NCBI RefSeq assembly: GCF_012103215.1
Contig: NZ_JAAVNE010000010.1
Location: 62,001 to 126,000, forward strand
Reading direction: 5' to 3'
Source: Falsiroseomonas selenitidurans
GTDB taxonomy: Bacteria; Pseudomonadota; Alphaproteobacteria; Acetobacterales; Acetobacteraceae
DNA: 64,000 bases
In this document: positions 30,986-39,766 of the stretch, one piece after another
Layout of the letters: every line of letters begins with the position of its first letter
How positions within the stretch are numbered: the stretch's first letter is position 1
The notes under the pieces: model-generated
What the model was told of the DNA's origin: nothing
The model's database searches: none
The model's input: the letters and a program-made list of their open reading frames with translations, nothing else
Program-made: the position numbers and the translations under genes

Positions 30986-32263
30986 ATGAACCGCGAGAAT
31001 TCGCCACCACGTGCCGCGCTCTATGTCGATTTCGACAATGTCTTCATGGCCCTGCTGCGTTGGGACGAGCGCGCGGCCTATGCCTTCGGGGAACGTCCCG
31101 ATGCCTGGCTGGCCTGGTTGGAGGGGCGCGCCGGAGACGGCAGCCTCGCCACGCGGCGGACCCTGGTGCGGCGCTGCTACCTGAACCCGGCCGGCTACCA
31201 CGATTTCCAGCCTGGCAGGGCTGTCGCGCGATACCGCCTGGCGCGCGAGTTGCGCAACCGCTGCTACTTCTCCGAATTCCGAGCCGCCTTCGTGCAGGCG
31301 GGTTTCGAGGTCGTGGATTGCCCGCCGCTCGCCTGGCTGAAGAACAGCGCCGACATGAAGCTGGCCCTCGACATGCGGGAGGCACTGGACCACCCGACCC
31401 GGTTCGAAGAATTCGTCCTGCTGTCCGGCGACAGCGACTTCCTGCCGGCGCTGATGCGGCTCCGCGCCCATGACCGGCGTATCACCGTGCTGGCGCAGGA
31501 CACCGCCAAGGCAGCGTACCTCGCAGCCGCCGACCTGGTGGTGGGGCTGGAGGATTTCGCCCACCAGGGCATGGGCGACCTGCCGATCGCGCAGTTCGCA
31601 GACCCCCCGCGGCCCCTGGCCGAACCGACCAGGCCGCCACTGCGCCGACCACCGGCTGAGCACCTGCCGGAACCGGCCGACACCGATCCACCCGCCACGC
31701 CACCCGCCAAGGCACCTTCCGACACGCAACCCGCGGCGCCAGCCCCGGCGGTGCCCGAGCGGCTCGAAGGCGAACCCCCTCGGCCAATCCTGGCCCCGGG
31801 GGCGGAGGCCGCAGCGGAAGGCCCGCCCGATGCAGCCGCCATGCAGAAGGCCGCTTCCCTGGTCCAGGATCTGCTGTGGGGATCGCGGGATGCCAAGGCG
31901 TTGCCGCAGGATCTGCCGGCCTTCGGCCCGGCAGAACTGGCCTTCCTACTTGACGCGATCGCGCGTGCGCAGCCGCTCGACCCGGTCGAGGCTGCCGCGC
32001 GCCTTGCCACTGCCGCAACCGCCGCCGGGCACAGTGTCTCGGCGCGGGAGGTGCTGGCGCTGCTTCGTTGGCTGCTGCGCGGCTATGTCCGGCTGGGCGA
32101 GCCGGCCCCGGCGGATGGTCCTATGCGCTTGGCGCGCGCGCTGTTTGTCACCCTGCTCAACGCCCTGCGCGCGCTGGACGAGAAGCTCACGGAGCCGGAG
32201 ACGGAGGCGCTGCGCCAATGGACCCAACAGGCCTTCATGCCTGCGCCGCTTCCGGAGGGATGA
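30986..32263 (+). CDS. NYN-domain (PIN-like) putative ribonuclease
   Basis: Residues 1 to about 185 form an NYN domain, a PIN-like nuclease fold. Predicted metal-binding acids are D15 and D17 (YVDFDN), D123 (SADMKLALDM) and D149/D151 (LLSGDSDFLPAL). A proline/alanine-rich linker follows (about 195-285), then an all-helical C-terminal region with no family I recognise. Bacterial NYN proteins act on RNA, so an RNA-processing role is inferred. The ATG at 30986 begins just before the first strand. The 3' end overlaps the convergent glycosyltransferase by 29 bases. Confidence 0.75.
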   Translation: MNRENSPPRAALYVDFDNVFMALLRWDERAAYAFGERPDAWLAWLEGRAGDGSLATRRTLVRRCYLNPAGYHDFQPGRAVARYRLARELRNRCYFSEFRAAFVQAGFEVVDCPPLAWLKNSADMKLALDMREALDHPTRFEEFVLLSGDSDFLPALMRLRAHDRRITVLAQDTAKAAYLAAADLVVGLEDFAHQGMGDLPIAQFADPPRPLAEPTRPPLRRPPAEHLPEPADTDPPATPPAKAPSDTQPAAPAPAVPERLEGEPPRPILAPGAEAAAEGPPDAAAMQKAASLVQDLLWGSRDAKALPQDLPAFGPAELAFLLDAIARAQPLDPVEAAARLATAATAAGHSVSAREVLALLRWLLRGYVRLGEPAPADGPMRLARALFVTLLNALRALDEKLTEPETEALRQWTQQAFMPAPLPEG

Positions 32264-33164
32264 TTCCGGCCAAAGCCGCACGCACCGCCTCCACGCTCAG
32301 CCCGGACAGCGGAAGGTGGCGTAGCACGGCCACGGCCGGGCCGCGCGGGGCACATAGCGCCGGGTCGCTGTCGCCGCCGAACAGCGCCAGGGTGGGGCAC
32401 CCGGCGGCGGCCAGAAGATGCGTGGGACCGGTGTCGTTGCCCAGTGCGAAGCTGGCGCGGCGGGCCAGCGCCGCGACCTCAGCAAAGCTAGTGCGGCCGG
32501 CCAGGCTGATCGCGCCCGGTACGGTGGCGCAAATCGTCTCGGCCAAAGCCGCCTCGCCCGCCCCGCCCAGCACCACGCAGGGCTGCACGCAGCCTGCGGC
32601 GAAAGCCGTGAAGTGGGCCGCCGGCCATCGCTTGCCTGGCCGCAGGGGCGAGGCGCCGGGTACCAGCAGGGCGAAGCGCGGCGGCAGGGCAAAATGGGCC
32701 AGATCCGCATCCAGCCAGTCGAGTTCCGGTGCGGGAAAGTGGCGGATGCCGGCGGCCTCCAATTGCTCGCGCTGCCGCTCCAGCGTGTGCATGGAATCGC
32801 GATCTGGGTTGGCATGCGGGTGGGAGGCGCCCCGCGCCACGCCTGACCACTCAACGCCCTGACCCACCAACCAACGGTAGCGGGAGGAGCGGCCGGAGGT
32901 CTGCAGATCATAGACCCGTCCGAAGCCAGCGCTGCGCAGGCGCCGCGCGAGCGCCAGCACGGCCCGGGGTGTATGCCAGGAAGGCCGACCATCCGCCCAG
33001 ACATCGTCGAACCAGGGGCTGCGGCGGGCCAGGGCTGCGAAAGGTGGCGTCGTCAGCAGGACGATCCGGGCCTCCGGATGATGCGCCCGAATTGCCGCAA
33101 AGGGACCGAAGGACTGAACAAAATCGCCGAGCGCGCCCAGGCGGATGACGAGAATGGCCGTCAT
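32235..33164 (-). CDS. Glycosyltransferase family 9 (heptosyltransferase-like)
   Basis: The 309-residue protein begins ILVIRLGALGDFVQSFG, the acceptor-side signature of ADP-heptose:LPS heptosyltransferases. It ends with the donor motif LGNDTGPTHLLAAAGCPTLA. It probably adds a sugar to the lipopolysaccharide core at the inner face of the membrane. Whether the donor is heptose is not shown. Its ATG (33164) overlaps the stop of the upstream GT4 gene as ATGA, so the two form a unit for LPS-core or surface-glycan assembly. Confidence 0.85.
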   Translation of the reverse strand: MTAILVIRLGALGDFVQSFGPFAAIRAHHPEARIVLLTTPPFAALARRSPWFDDVWADGRPSWHTPRAVLALARRLRSAGFGRVYDLQTSGRSSRYRWLVGQGVEWSGVARGASHPHANPDRDSMHTLERQREQLEAAGIRHFPAPELDWLDADLAHFALPPRFALLVPGASPLRPGKRWPAAHFTAFAAGCVQPCVVLGGAGEAALAETICATVPGAISLAGRTSFAEVAALARRASFALGNDTGPTHLLAAAGCPTLALFGGDSDPALCAPRGPAVAVLRHLPLSGLSVEAVRAALAGIIPPEAAQA

Positions 33165-34285
33165 GCCAACAATTCCCGGTAGACATCGAGGGTCGCGGCC
33201 TGCATTGCCGCTGTGCTGTAGCGCGCCAGCACCGCCATTCGCGCCGCCCGGCCCACGGCTTCCCGCGCTGAAGTCGACATGCCCAGGACCTGAGCCAGGC
33301 ATTTGGCCAGCGCATCCGGATCGCCAGGCGGCACGCGCCAGCCCGTCGCCCCCTGCTCCACCGTCTCTCGCGGCCCGCCGAGGTCGGCCGCAATCACCGG
33401 CCGGGCCATCGCCTGCGCCTCGATCACGGTCCGCCCGAAGGCCTCCGCATCGGTGCTGGCATGCACCACCACATCCGCAGCGGCCATGGCCACCGCCAGG
33501 TCCGGCACATGGCCCAGGATCCGAAGCCGGTCGGCCACCCCTTCCCGTGCCGCCTGTGCCTGGAGTTCAGCTTGGAAGCCTGGACGGCCGCCACCGGCGA
33601 GCACGGCAATGGCGGGCGGGCGAAGACGCGCCAGGGCAGCCACCAGCACACCCTGCCCCTTCCATCGCGTGAGCCGCCCTGGCAGCAGGATGACCGGGAC
33701 TCCCGGCGCCGCGTCCCATGCAGCGCGTTGCGCATCGATGGCGTCGGCCGAGATCAGAGCCGGGTCGAAACGACGCGGATCCACACCCCGCGGAATCAGC
33801 CGGATGCGCTCCTCCGGCACGCCATGCCGCGTCCGGATCAGATCGGCGATGAAGCCGCTTATCGCGATGACACGGTCGCCGCGCGCCATGACGGAATTGT
33901 AAAGCCGTTTGCCTGGCAGGTTCTCGTTGTAGGTGCCGTGATAGGTGGTAACGAAGGCTGCTCCGCTGCGCCTTGCCGCCAGCAGGGCGGACCAGGCCGG
34001 GGCCCGGGAGCGGGCATGGATGATCCGAACCCCCTCCGCCCGCGCCAGCGCGGTCAGACTGCCGGCATTGCGCCACAACCCGAGCGGCGATTTTGTCGCC
34101 AGCGGCAACATCACATGCCGTACGCCAAGACGTTCGAGCTCGCTCACCAGGGCGCCGCCAGCCGAGGCGACGATAGGCCGAAATCCTGAATCGCGGATCG
34201 CCTCGGCAATCTCGATCGTGCCGCGCTCCACCCCGCCCGAGGCCAGAGCGGGCAGCACCTGGAGCACGGCGGAGGGGGGCGTCAT
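33161..34285 (-). CDS. Glycosyltransferase family 4
   Basis: The 374-residue GT-B protein has the N-terminal acceptor motif LPALASGGVERGTIEIA. The donor-site segments are ILLPGRLTRWKGQGVL and the E-x7-E region EAFGRTVIEAQAMARPVIA. VTTYHGTYNENLPGKRLYNS resembles glycosyltransferases of lipopolysaccharide synthesis. It precedes the GT9 gene with an ATGA overlap. The sugar and acceptor are not known. Confidence 0.88.
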   Translation of the reverse strand: MTPPSAVLQVLPALASGGVERGTIEIAEAIRDSGFRPIVASAGGALVSELERLGVRHVMLPLATKSPLGLWRNAGSLTALARAEGVRIIHARSRAPAWSALLAARRSGAAFVTTYHGTYNENLPGKRLYNSVMARGDRVIAISGFIADLIRTRHGVPEERIRLIPRGVDPRRFDPALISADAIDAQRAAWDAAPGVPVILLPGRLTRWKGQGVLVAALARLRPPAIAVLAGGGRPGFQAELQAQAAREGVADRLRILGHVPDLAVAMAAADVVVHASTDAEAFGRTVIEAQAMARPVIAADLGGPRETVEQGATGWRVPPGDPDALAKCLAQVLGMSTSAREAVGRAARMAVLARYSTAAMQAATLDVYRELLA

Positions 34286-34348
34286 GGCCGGGGGTTCATG
34301 GCCCGGGCTTCCTAGCCAAGCCGCCTCGCCACGTCCATTGGCACCGGC

Positions 34349-35302
34349 TCAACCTTTGCGCCGATGCGCATAGGTCGCGTCCAGCTTTTCCCGCAGATAA
34401 TCGGCGCCAGACACCGGCGAGTAACGGGCGGGGTTGCTGGGGCCTGTGCAACCGGGCAGCGCTTCCACCACCGCATCCGGGTTCGGATCGAGGAAGAAGG
34501 CAGCCGAAAAACGCTCCGCTTCCGGGGTCCGCACCCGGTGCGGGGTGGAAGCGTAGACATCGTTGGTCCACCGCATAAGGCAGTCGCCAATGTTGCAGAC
34601 GAAAGCACCGGGGAGATGCGGGACCGCTTCCCAGCCTCCATCGCGCCGCTTCACTTCCAACCCCGCCACACCATCCGTCGCCAGGATGGTGAGGTTGCCG
34701 TAATCCGTATGCTCGCCAGCCCCGAGAGCGCTCGTCGCAGCCGTCTTGGCCGGGTAGTGCAACAGGCGAAGGATGGCCAGCGGGCGGTCCAGGCGCGACT
34801 CGAAGAAGTCCTCCGGCAGGCCGAGGTCCAGGGCAAAGCCGCGATGCAGCAGCCGGCCGAGCGCCCAGACGGCGTCGAATTGCGCCAGCACCGCCTCGCG
34901 CAGCCCCGGAACACCGGCCGGCCACTGGTTCACACCACGGAACGGCTTGCCAGCCAGCACCTCCGGATCGTCCGGCCCGAGATCGAGGCCGATATTGAAC
35001 GCCTCCTTCCGATCCGCGGGTCGACCAGGGTCGAGTTGCTCCTCGGACAGGCCAACATAGCCGCGGTTGTGCGGAGACCGACGAATGGAGACTTCCTGCT
35101 TGGCGCCCTCCGGCAGCGCGAAGAGGTCCCGCGCCACGGCGAACAGGCGGTCTGTGACGGCCCGCGGAATGCCGTGACCCGTCACCAGAAAGAAGCCCGG
35201 GCCGCGGCAGGCGGCCCCGAGCGCATGCGCCACTACGGCGCGGGCAGCTGGATCGGCGGCGCGCAGGCCGGAGACCTCGATCAAGGGAACTGTATCGCTC
35301 AT
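34349..35302 (-). CDS. Isopenicillin N synthase-family 2-oxoglutarate/Fe(II) oxygenase
   Basis: The 317-residue protein has an N-terminal DIOX_N domain (GPGFFLVTGHGIP) and a 2OG-Fe(II) core. Iron ligands are H198 and D200 in EHTDYGNLT and H255 in STPHRVRTP. The R-x-S oxoglutarate contact is in ERFSAAFF. Family members hydroxylate or oxidise small molecules; no beta-lactam genes lie nearby, so the family name should not be read as a function. The frame runs open far upstream over unrelated DNA; the ATG at 35302 precedes the first conserved strand (VPLIEVSGL). It is divergent from the FAH gene. Confidence 0.82.
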   Translation of the reverse strand: MSDTVPLIEVSGLRAADPAARAVVAHALGAACRGPGFFLVTGHGIPRAVTDRLFAVARDLFALPEGAKQEVSIRRSPHNRGYVGLSEEQLDPGRPADRKEAFNIGLDLGPDDPEVLAGKPFRGVNQWPAGVPGLREAVLAQFDAVWALGRLLHRGFALDLGLPEDFFESRLDRPLAILRLLHYPAKTAATSALGAGEHTDYGNLTILATDGVAGLEVKRRDGGWEAVPHLPGAFVCNIGDCLMRWTNDVYASTPHRVRTPEAERFSAAFFLDPNPDAVVEALPGCTGPSNPARYSPVSGADYLREKLDATYAHRRKG

Positions 35303-35497
35303 GCCCCCATGCTGGCCCGTCGCACCGGCGCCGTCACCACCCATCGCGTCGGGCGGCGCGTGCCGAGGCCCGCGCCATCTGGGCACCGGCGAAGCGGCCC
35401 CGCCTACCCGTTCCGACGGTGACAGACCGCGCCAGCCTTGGCGTCGCCTCAGGGCAGGGTAAGCTCGCCTGACGATGGGAGGATCGAAGACCAAACC

Positions 35498-36652
35498 ATG
35501 ACCCAGGCCCTGCCGCACGATCTCGCCGCCGGCAGCTTCGCGCTGCGCCTCATGACGCCGGAAGGTCCGGTGGTCCATGCGCTGCAGGGGGGCGAAGCTT
35601 TCGACATGACACCCGCCTTCGGCACTGCCAGCGCCTGGATGAACAGCGAGGATCCGGTCGCCGCCATCCGCGCCCGCGGTGTACCGGTGGCACTCGATCT
35701 GCCCGCCGCCCTGGCCAATGCGCACCATGCGGCGCGCGACCCGGCCAAGCCCTGGCTTCTTGCGCCGGTCGACCTGCAGGTGATCAAGGCGGCAGGCGTG
35801 ACCTATGTGCGCTCCATGCTGGAACGCGTGATCGAGGAACGCTGCCGCGGCGATGCCAGCCAGGCGGAGACCATCCGCGCCGAGGTACGCCGCATCATCG
35901 GCGACGACCTCGCCAACCTGGTGCCCGGCAGCCCGGAGGCGATGGCCGTGAAGGCGGCGCTGGTCGCCAAGGGGTGGTGGAGCCAGTATCTGGAGGTCGG
36001 CATCGGCGCGGATGCCGAGATCTTCACCAAAGCCCCGGTGCTGTCGGCCGTCGGCCCCGGTGCCAAGGTCGGGGTACACCCGGTCAGCCAGTGGTCGAAC
36101 CCGGAGCCGGAGGCGGTGATGGTGGTGAACGCGCAGGGCCGGATCGTCGGCGCTGCGCTCGGCAACGACGTGAATCTGCGCGACGTGGAAGGCCGCAGTG
36201 CGCTGCTGCTCGGCCGCGCGAAGGACAACAACGCCGCCTGCTCGATCGGGCCGCTGGTCCGCCTGTTCGACGAGAGCTTCACGCTGGAGGATGTGCGCCA
36301 GGCGGAGTTGACGCTGACCATCACAGGCCGGGACGGCTTCGCGCTGCAGGACAGCGGGCGGATTGGCGACATCAGTCGCGACCCGACCGATCTGGTCGGC
36401 CAGATGATCGGCGCGCACCACCAATACCCGGATGGCGCGGTACTGTTCCTCGGCACACCCTTCTCCCCCTCCAAGGATCGCGGCGCACCGGGCATGGGCT
36501 TCACCCACCATCCGGGTGACGTGGTGCGCATCGCGACACCGCGCCTCGGCGCGCTGGAGAACGAGGTGGATCGAACCGATTCCTGCCCCCCCTGGGCCTT
36601 CGGCATCGGCGCATTGATGGCCAGCCTCGCCCGCCGCGGCCATCCGGCATGA
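35498..36652 (+). CDS. Fumarylacetoacetate hydrolase (FAH) family protein
   Basis: The 384-residue protein has the FAH fold core. VGIGADAEIFTKAPVLS and LGNDVNLRDVEGRSALLL contain metal-binding acids, and the block RAKDNNAACSIGPLVRLFD follows. The GNDVNLRD variant is typical of FAH relatives that act as 2-keto-3-deoxy-sugar-acid dehydratases rather than tyrosine-pathway hydrolases. That link is inference from the motif. GGGAGGA lies about 15 bases before the ATG. The stop overlaps the hydrolase gene at 36649 as ATGA. Confidence 0.8.
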   Translation: MTQALPHDLAAGSFALRLMTPEGPVVHALQGGEAFDMTPAFGTASAWMNSEDPVAAIRARGVPVALDLPAALANAHHAARDPAKPWLLAPVDLQVIKAAGVTYVRSMLERVIEERCRGDASQAETIRAEVRRIIGDDLANLVPGSPEAMAVKAALVAKGWWSQYLEVGIGADAEIFTKAPVLSAVGPGAKVGVHPVSQWSNPEPEAVMVVNAQGRIVGAALGNDVNLRDVEGRSALLLGRAKDNNAACSIGPLVRLFDESFTLEDVRQAELTLTITGRDGFALQDSGRIGDISRDPTDLVGQMIGAHHQYPDGAVLFLGTPFSPSKDRGAPGMGFTHHPGDVVRIATPRLGALENEVDRTDSCPPWAFGIGALMASLARRGHPA

Positions 36653-37401
36653 GCAGCGAGACCAGCCTTCAGGAGGAGGTGGGCCACCTGCATGGAAGGC
36701 TGGCCTGGGCACGACTGCCGGGCCGCGGGCCTGGCGTGGTCTTCCTGTCCGGCTTTCGAAGCGACATGCAGGGAGCGAAAGCACTGGCGCTGCGCAATCA
36801 TTGCGCGGCAGGAGGCCGGGCCTTCCTGCGCTTCGACTATTCCGGCCACGGCGAAAGCGCCGGCCGATTCGAGGACGGCACGATCAGCGATTGGGCCGCC
36901 GACGCGTTACTCGTGTTCGACGCGCTGACCGAGGGACCGCAGATTCTGGTCGGTTCCTCCATGGGGGGCTGGATCGGCCTGCTGTTGGCAAATGCCCGGC
37001 CAGCGCGACTGGCGGGGTTCATCGGCATCGCGCCAGCGCCTGATTTCACCGAGTTGCTGATGTGGCCCGCCTTTTCCGACGCACAGCGGGCAGAATTGAT
37101 GGATCAAGGTGTCCTCCACCTGCCAAGCGCCTATGGCGAACCGACTCCGGTGACCCGGGCGTTGTTCGAAGATGGACGCCGCCGATCGGTGCTGGACAGG
37201 CCGCTCAGCCTGCCCTGCCCGGTTCGGATCCTGCAGGGAATGGCCGACCCCGATGTGCCCTGGCGTCATGCGTTACGACTGGTCGATGCGCTCTCCCACG
37301 GCGATGTTCGCCTTCACCTGATCAAGGACGGTGATCATCGACTGTCCCGAGCGGAGGATCTGCGCCTTTTGACAGAGACGCTGGACAGCCTGGGAGGCTG
37401 A
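36649..37401 (+). CDS. Alpha/beta hydrolase
   Basis: The 250-residue hydrolase has the nucleophile elbow GSSMGGW with S104, the oxyanion-side motif VVFLSGFRSDMQG, the acid in GMADPDVPW and the histidine in KDGDHRLS. The pattern resembles the ABHD10 group of small esterases/thioesterases. No signal peptide is present. It is translationally coupled to the FAH-family gene, suggesting one catabolic step each. The substrate is unknown. Confidence 0.82.
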   Translation: MSSETSLQEEVGHLHGRLAWARLPGRGPGVVFLSGFRSDMQGAKALALRNHCAAGGRAFLRFDYSGHGESAGRFEDGTISDWAADALLVFDALTEGPQILVGSSMGGWIGLLLANARPARLAGFIGIAPAPDFTELLMWPAFSDAQRAELMDQGVLHLPSAYGEPTPVTRALFEDGRRRSVLDRPLSLPCPVRILQGMADPDVPWRHALRLVDALSHGDVRLHLIKDGDHRLSRAEDLRLLTETLDSLGG

Positions 37402-37423
37402 GTCTGGCTTTGGCATCTCAGCC
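37396..37423. terminator. Possible terminator between convergent genes
   Basis: GGCTGAG (37396-37402), which includes the hydrolase stop, pairs with CTCAGCC (37417-37423) across a 14-base loop. It lies in the 98-base gap to the convergent dipeptidase. There is no T-run. Confidence 0.35.
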
Positions 37424-37499
37424 GCGCGGTCTCTTGAGGGCCCGGCACCGGACCGCACCACCTCATCAGCACCCAGCCAGAGGTGTCGGGTCCTTCGCG

Positions 37500-38543
37500 C
37501 TATCCGGCGGCGCGCAGCGCCGCGCGCCATACGCGCAGGAAGTTGCCGGACCAGAGCAGCGTCAACTCGCGCGGCCCATATCCGCGCCGCAGCAATTCGG
37601 CGCTGACCGCCGCCGTCTTGGATGCATCCTCCCAGCCGGTGAAACCACCGCCGCCATCGAAATCGGAGGACAGGCCAACATGGTCGATGCCGATGCGTCG
37701 AACCGCATGGTCGACATGGTCCGCATAGTCGCTGAGTGTCGCCCTCGTCGTCCCGTCCGGCCCGGGCTTGCACAAGAAGCTCGGCACTGCCGTAATCTGC
37801 GCCAGCCCTCCCACGGCGCGAAGCATCTCGAGCTGCTCATCGTCGAGGTTGCGCGGATGGTCACGCAGGGCGCGGCAGCAGGTGTGGGTGGCGACGATTG
37901 GCGTGCGGGAGAGCTCGGCCGCCTGCATCATGCCGCTGCGTGCGACATGCGACACATCGACGATGAGGCCGATTCGGTTCATCTCGGCAATCGCCGCCCG
38001 ACCGAGCTGGGAAAGCCCGCCATGGCGGCTAGGCATGTCGCCGAGATCCGCTCGCGGCCGTGCAGAATCGGAGAGGGCATTGTGCCCGTCATGCGTCAGG
38101 GTCAGGTAGATGGCGCCAAGCTCGCGCCAACGGGCAAGCCGGGACAGATCCTCGCCCATCGCATAGCCATTCTCGACGCCAAGCAGGACCCCGAGCTCAC
38201 CGGCTGCGTGGCAGGCCTCTAACGCGTCGGGGGTGGTGCAGAGCCGGCGTCGCATGGGCTCGGCGCCAGCCGTGGCGGCAATCGCCTGCAGCATTGCCTC
38301 CGCCCGCGCGCCGGCGGCGGCGTGGCCCGCCTCGGAAAGAGGCCCCTGAGGAACATAGGCGATGAAGACGACAGCCTTGAGGCCGCCCTCCCGCATCTTC
38401 GGGAAATCGACCCGGCGGCCGGTGCGCGTCGCGGGGTCTGCCATGCTGGGCCATGCGACGTCGACATGGGTGTCGAGGGTCAGCGTTGCAGCATGGATCG
38501 CCGCAAAATGCGAGGCTTCGGCCGTGGATGGAGTGTCAGTCAT
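37500..38543 (-). CDS. Membrane dipeptidase family (M19) metallopeptidase
   Basis: The 347-residue protein belongs to the renal dipeptidase family. Metal-binding motifs are LDTHVDVAW, the bridging-Glu region LLGVENGYAMG, the histidines in VDVSHVA and ATHTCCRALRDHPRN, and the Asp in GLSSDFDGGGGF. Bacterial members hydrolyse dipeptides, some with D-residues. There is no signal peptide, so it is probably cytoplasmic. The ATG at 38543 is followed by a normal short leader before the barrel. Confidence 0.88.
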   Translation of the reverse strand: MTDTPSTAEASHFAAIHAATLTLDTHVDVAWPSMADPATRTGRRVDFPKMREGGLKAVVFIAYVPQGPLSEAGHAAAGARAEAMLQAIAATAGAEPMRRRLCTTPDALEACHAAGELGVLLGVENGYAMGEDLSRLARWRELGAIYLTLTHDGHNALSDSARPRADLGDMPSRHGGLSQLGRAAIAEMNRIGLIVDVSHVARSGMMQAAELSRTPIVATHTCCRALRDHPRNLDDEQLEMLRAVGGLAQITAVPSFLCKPGPDGTTRATLSDYADHVDHAVRRIGIDHVGLSSDFDGGGGFTGWEDASKTAAVSAELLRRGYGPRELTLLWSGNFLRVWRAALRAAG

Positions 38544-39015
38544 GGCCCAACGCTGGCTCGCCCTGCCGAGTCCGTCAACCGCCCATGCTTATGCTGCCAT
38601 TGCGGCTGGCTGAGGATCCCAAGGTCAGGGCAACAGGTTCAGAAGGACCACGACACAGCTCAGCAATGCTGTAGGCGCTGTGAGGGCTACCAGCACCGGA
38701 GCAGAAAAGGTCTGCTCCATCGGGGGTTCCTCTTCCGGAACACGTGGCGGCACGGCGATGGCCGCTGGAAAAGTCAGGACCCGCCGGCTGCGCGCAGCGC
38801 CGAGGGGCAGCCGGATCACGGTGGCCGTGCGGGGAATGGCGGCGGGCGCCTCCGGGGTCAGCGCCCATCGGGGAATGGTCTGGCGAACGGACCTTGCTGC
38901 CAACATCGAATATCTGCTTCTTGCAGGCGCCAAGCGGCGGGATACCGCGGCTGCCTGCACTCAGCAATCGGCGTGCCTCGCATTCTGCATCTCCCGATGC
39001 TTGCGGGCATGGCAA
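38544..39015. other. Intergenic stretch without a convincing gene
   Basis: These 472 bases separate the dipeptidase start from the pdxJ stop and should hold the dipeptidase promoter. A minus-strand frame (38625-38960) ends with a hydrophobic segment (APVLVALTAPTALLSCVVVL). Its third codon positions are clearly less GC-biased than those of flanking genes, and no start has a good ribosome site. A small membrane protein beginning MEQTFSAPV is possible but unproven. Confidence 0.4.
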
Positions 39016-39762
39016 TCAACAGGGCGCGTTGCGAGCCTCGTCGATCAGTGAGCGCATCCGTCGAACGGCACTTGGAAGGCCCTCGAACAGGCTTTGGCTG
39101 ATCAGGAAATGGCCGATCGACACCTCGGAAACATCCGGCAGGGCTGCGATGCCGCCAATGCAGCCGAAGTCCAGCCCATGCCCGGCATGGCACGCCAGGC
39201 CCTGCCCGGCCGCAGCCCGAGCCCCTGCGGCAAGGCGGGCCAGCAGGGCCGGGCGCTGCGCGGCGGACGCGTCAGCATAGGCGCCGGTGTGCAGTTCGAC
39301 ACAATTGGCGCCGATCCGCGCCGCGCCTTCAATCTGGGCGGGATCGGCCTCGACGAAGATCGACGTCCGAATGCCAGCCCCAGTGAGCCGGCGCACTGCC
39401 TCGCCCAATGCGGGTCCTGCATTCAGGACATCCAGCCCGCCTTCCGTGGTCAATTCCTGCCGCTTTTCCGGCACCAGGCACACCGCCTCCGGCCGGAGTC
39501 GGAGTGCGATGCCGACCATTTCCTCGGTCGCCGCCATCTCCAGGTTGAGCAGGGCCGGCACTTCCGCCTTCATACGTTCCACATCCTGGTCCCGGATATG
39601 CCGACGATCCTCTCGCAGGTGCATGGTGATGCCCTCGGCCCCCGCGCCAAGGCAGATCTGCGCGGCCGCGATCGGGTCGGGGAAGCGGCCTCCCCTTGCA
39701 TTCCGCAAGGTTGCTACATGGTCAACGTTGATCGACAACAGCAGGGGCGTCAACTTGGGCAT
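39016..39762 (-). CDS. pdxJ: Pyridoxine 5'-phosphate synthase
   Basis: PdxJ condenses 1-deoxyxylulose-5-phosphate with the PdxA product to form pyridoxine phosphate. The 248-residue barrel has LSINVDHVATLRNARGG, EGITMHLREDRRHIRD and the C-terminal GHGLDFGCIGGIAAL / SIGHFLIS phosphate-binding segments. The ATG at 39762 gives the usual N-terminus; the frame extends upstream into pdxA without homology. It follows pdxA by 4 bases, so both enzymes of the same condensation are made together. Confidence 0.95.
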   Translation of the reverse strand: MPKLTPLLLSINVDHVATLRNARGGRFPDPIAAAQICLGAGAEGITMHLREDRRHIRDQDVERMKAEVPALLNLEMAATEEMVGIALRLRPEAVCLVPEKRQELTTEGGLDVLNAGPALGEAVRRLTGAGIRTSIFVEADPAQIEGAARIGANCVELHTGAYADASAAQRPALLARLAAGARAAAGQGLACHAGHGLDFGCIGGIAALPDVSEVSIGHFLISQSLFEGLPSAVRRMRSLIDEARNAPC

Positions 39763-39766
39763 TCCT

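Noticed and set aside
34349-35302. Beta-lactam biosynthesis gene
   Set aside because: The protein belongs to the isopenicillin N synthase-like superfamily only. No peptide synthetase or other beta-lactam gene is near, and the superfamily covers many oxidations.
34349-36784. Minus-strand 811-codon frame suggesting a fusion upstream of the oxygenase
   Set aside because: The part beyond 35302 runs antisense to the FAH-family gene and has no homology pattern; the oxygenase starts at the ATG at 35302.
38625-38960. Small minus-strand frame with a C-terminal hydrophobic segment
   Set aside because: Codon third positions are much less GC-biased than in real genes here and no start is supported. It is noted only under the intergenic entry.
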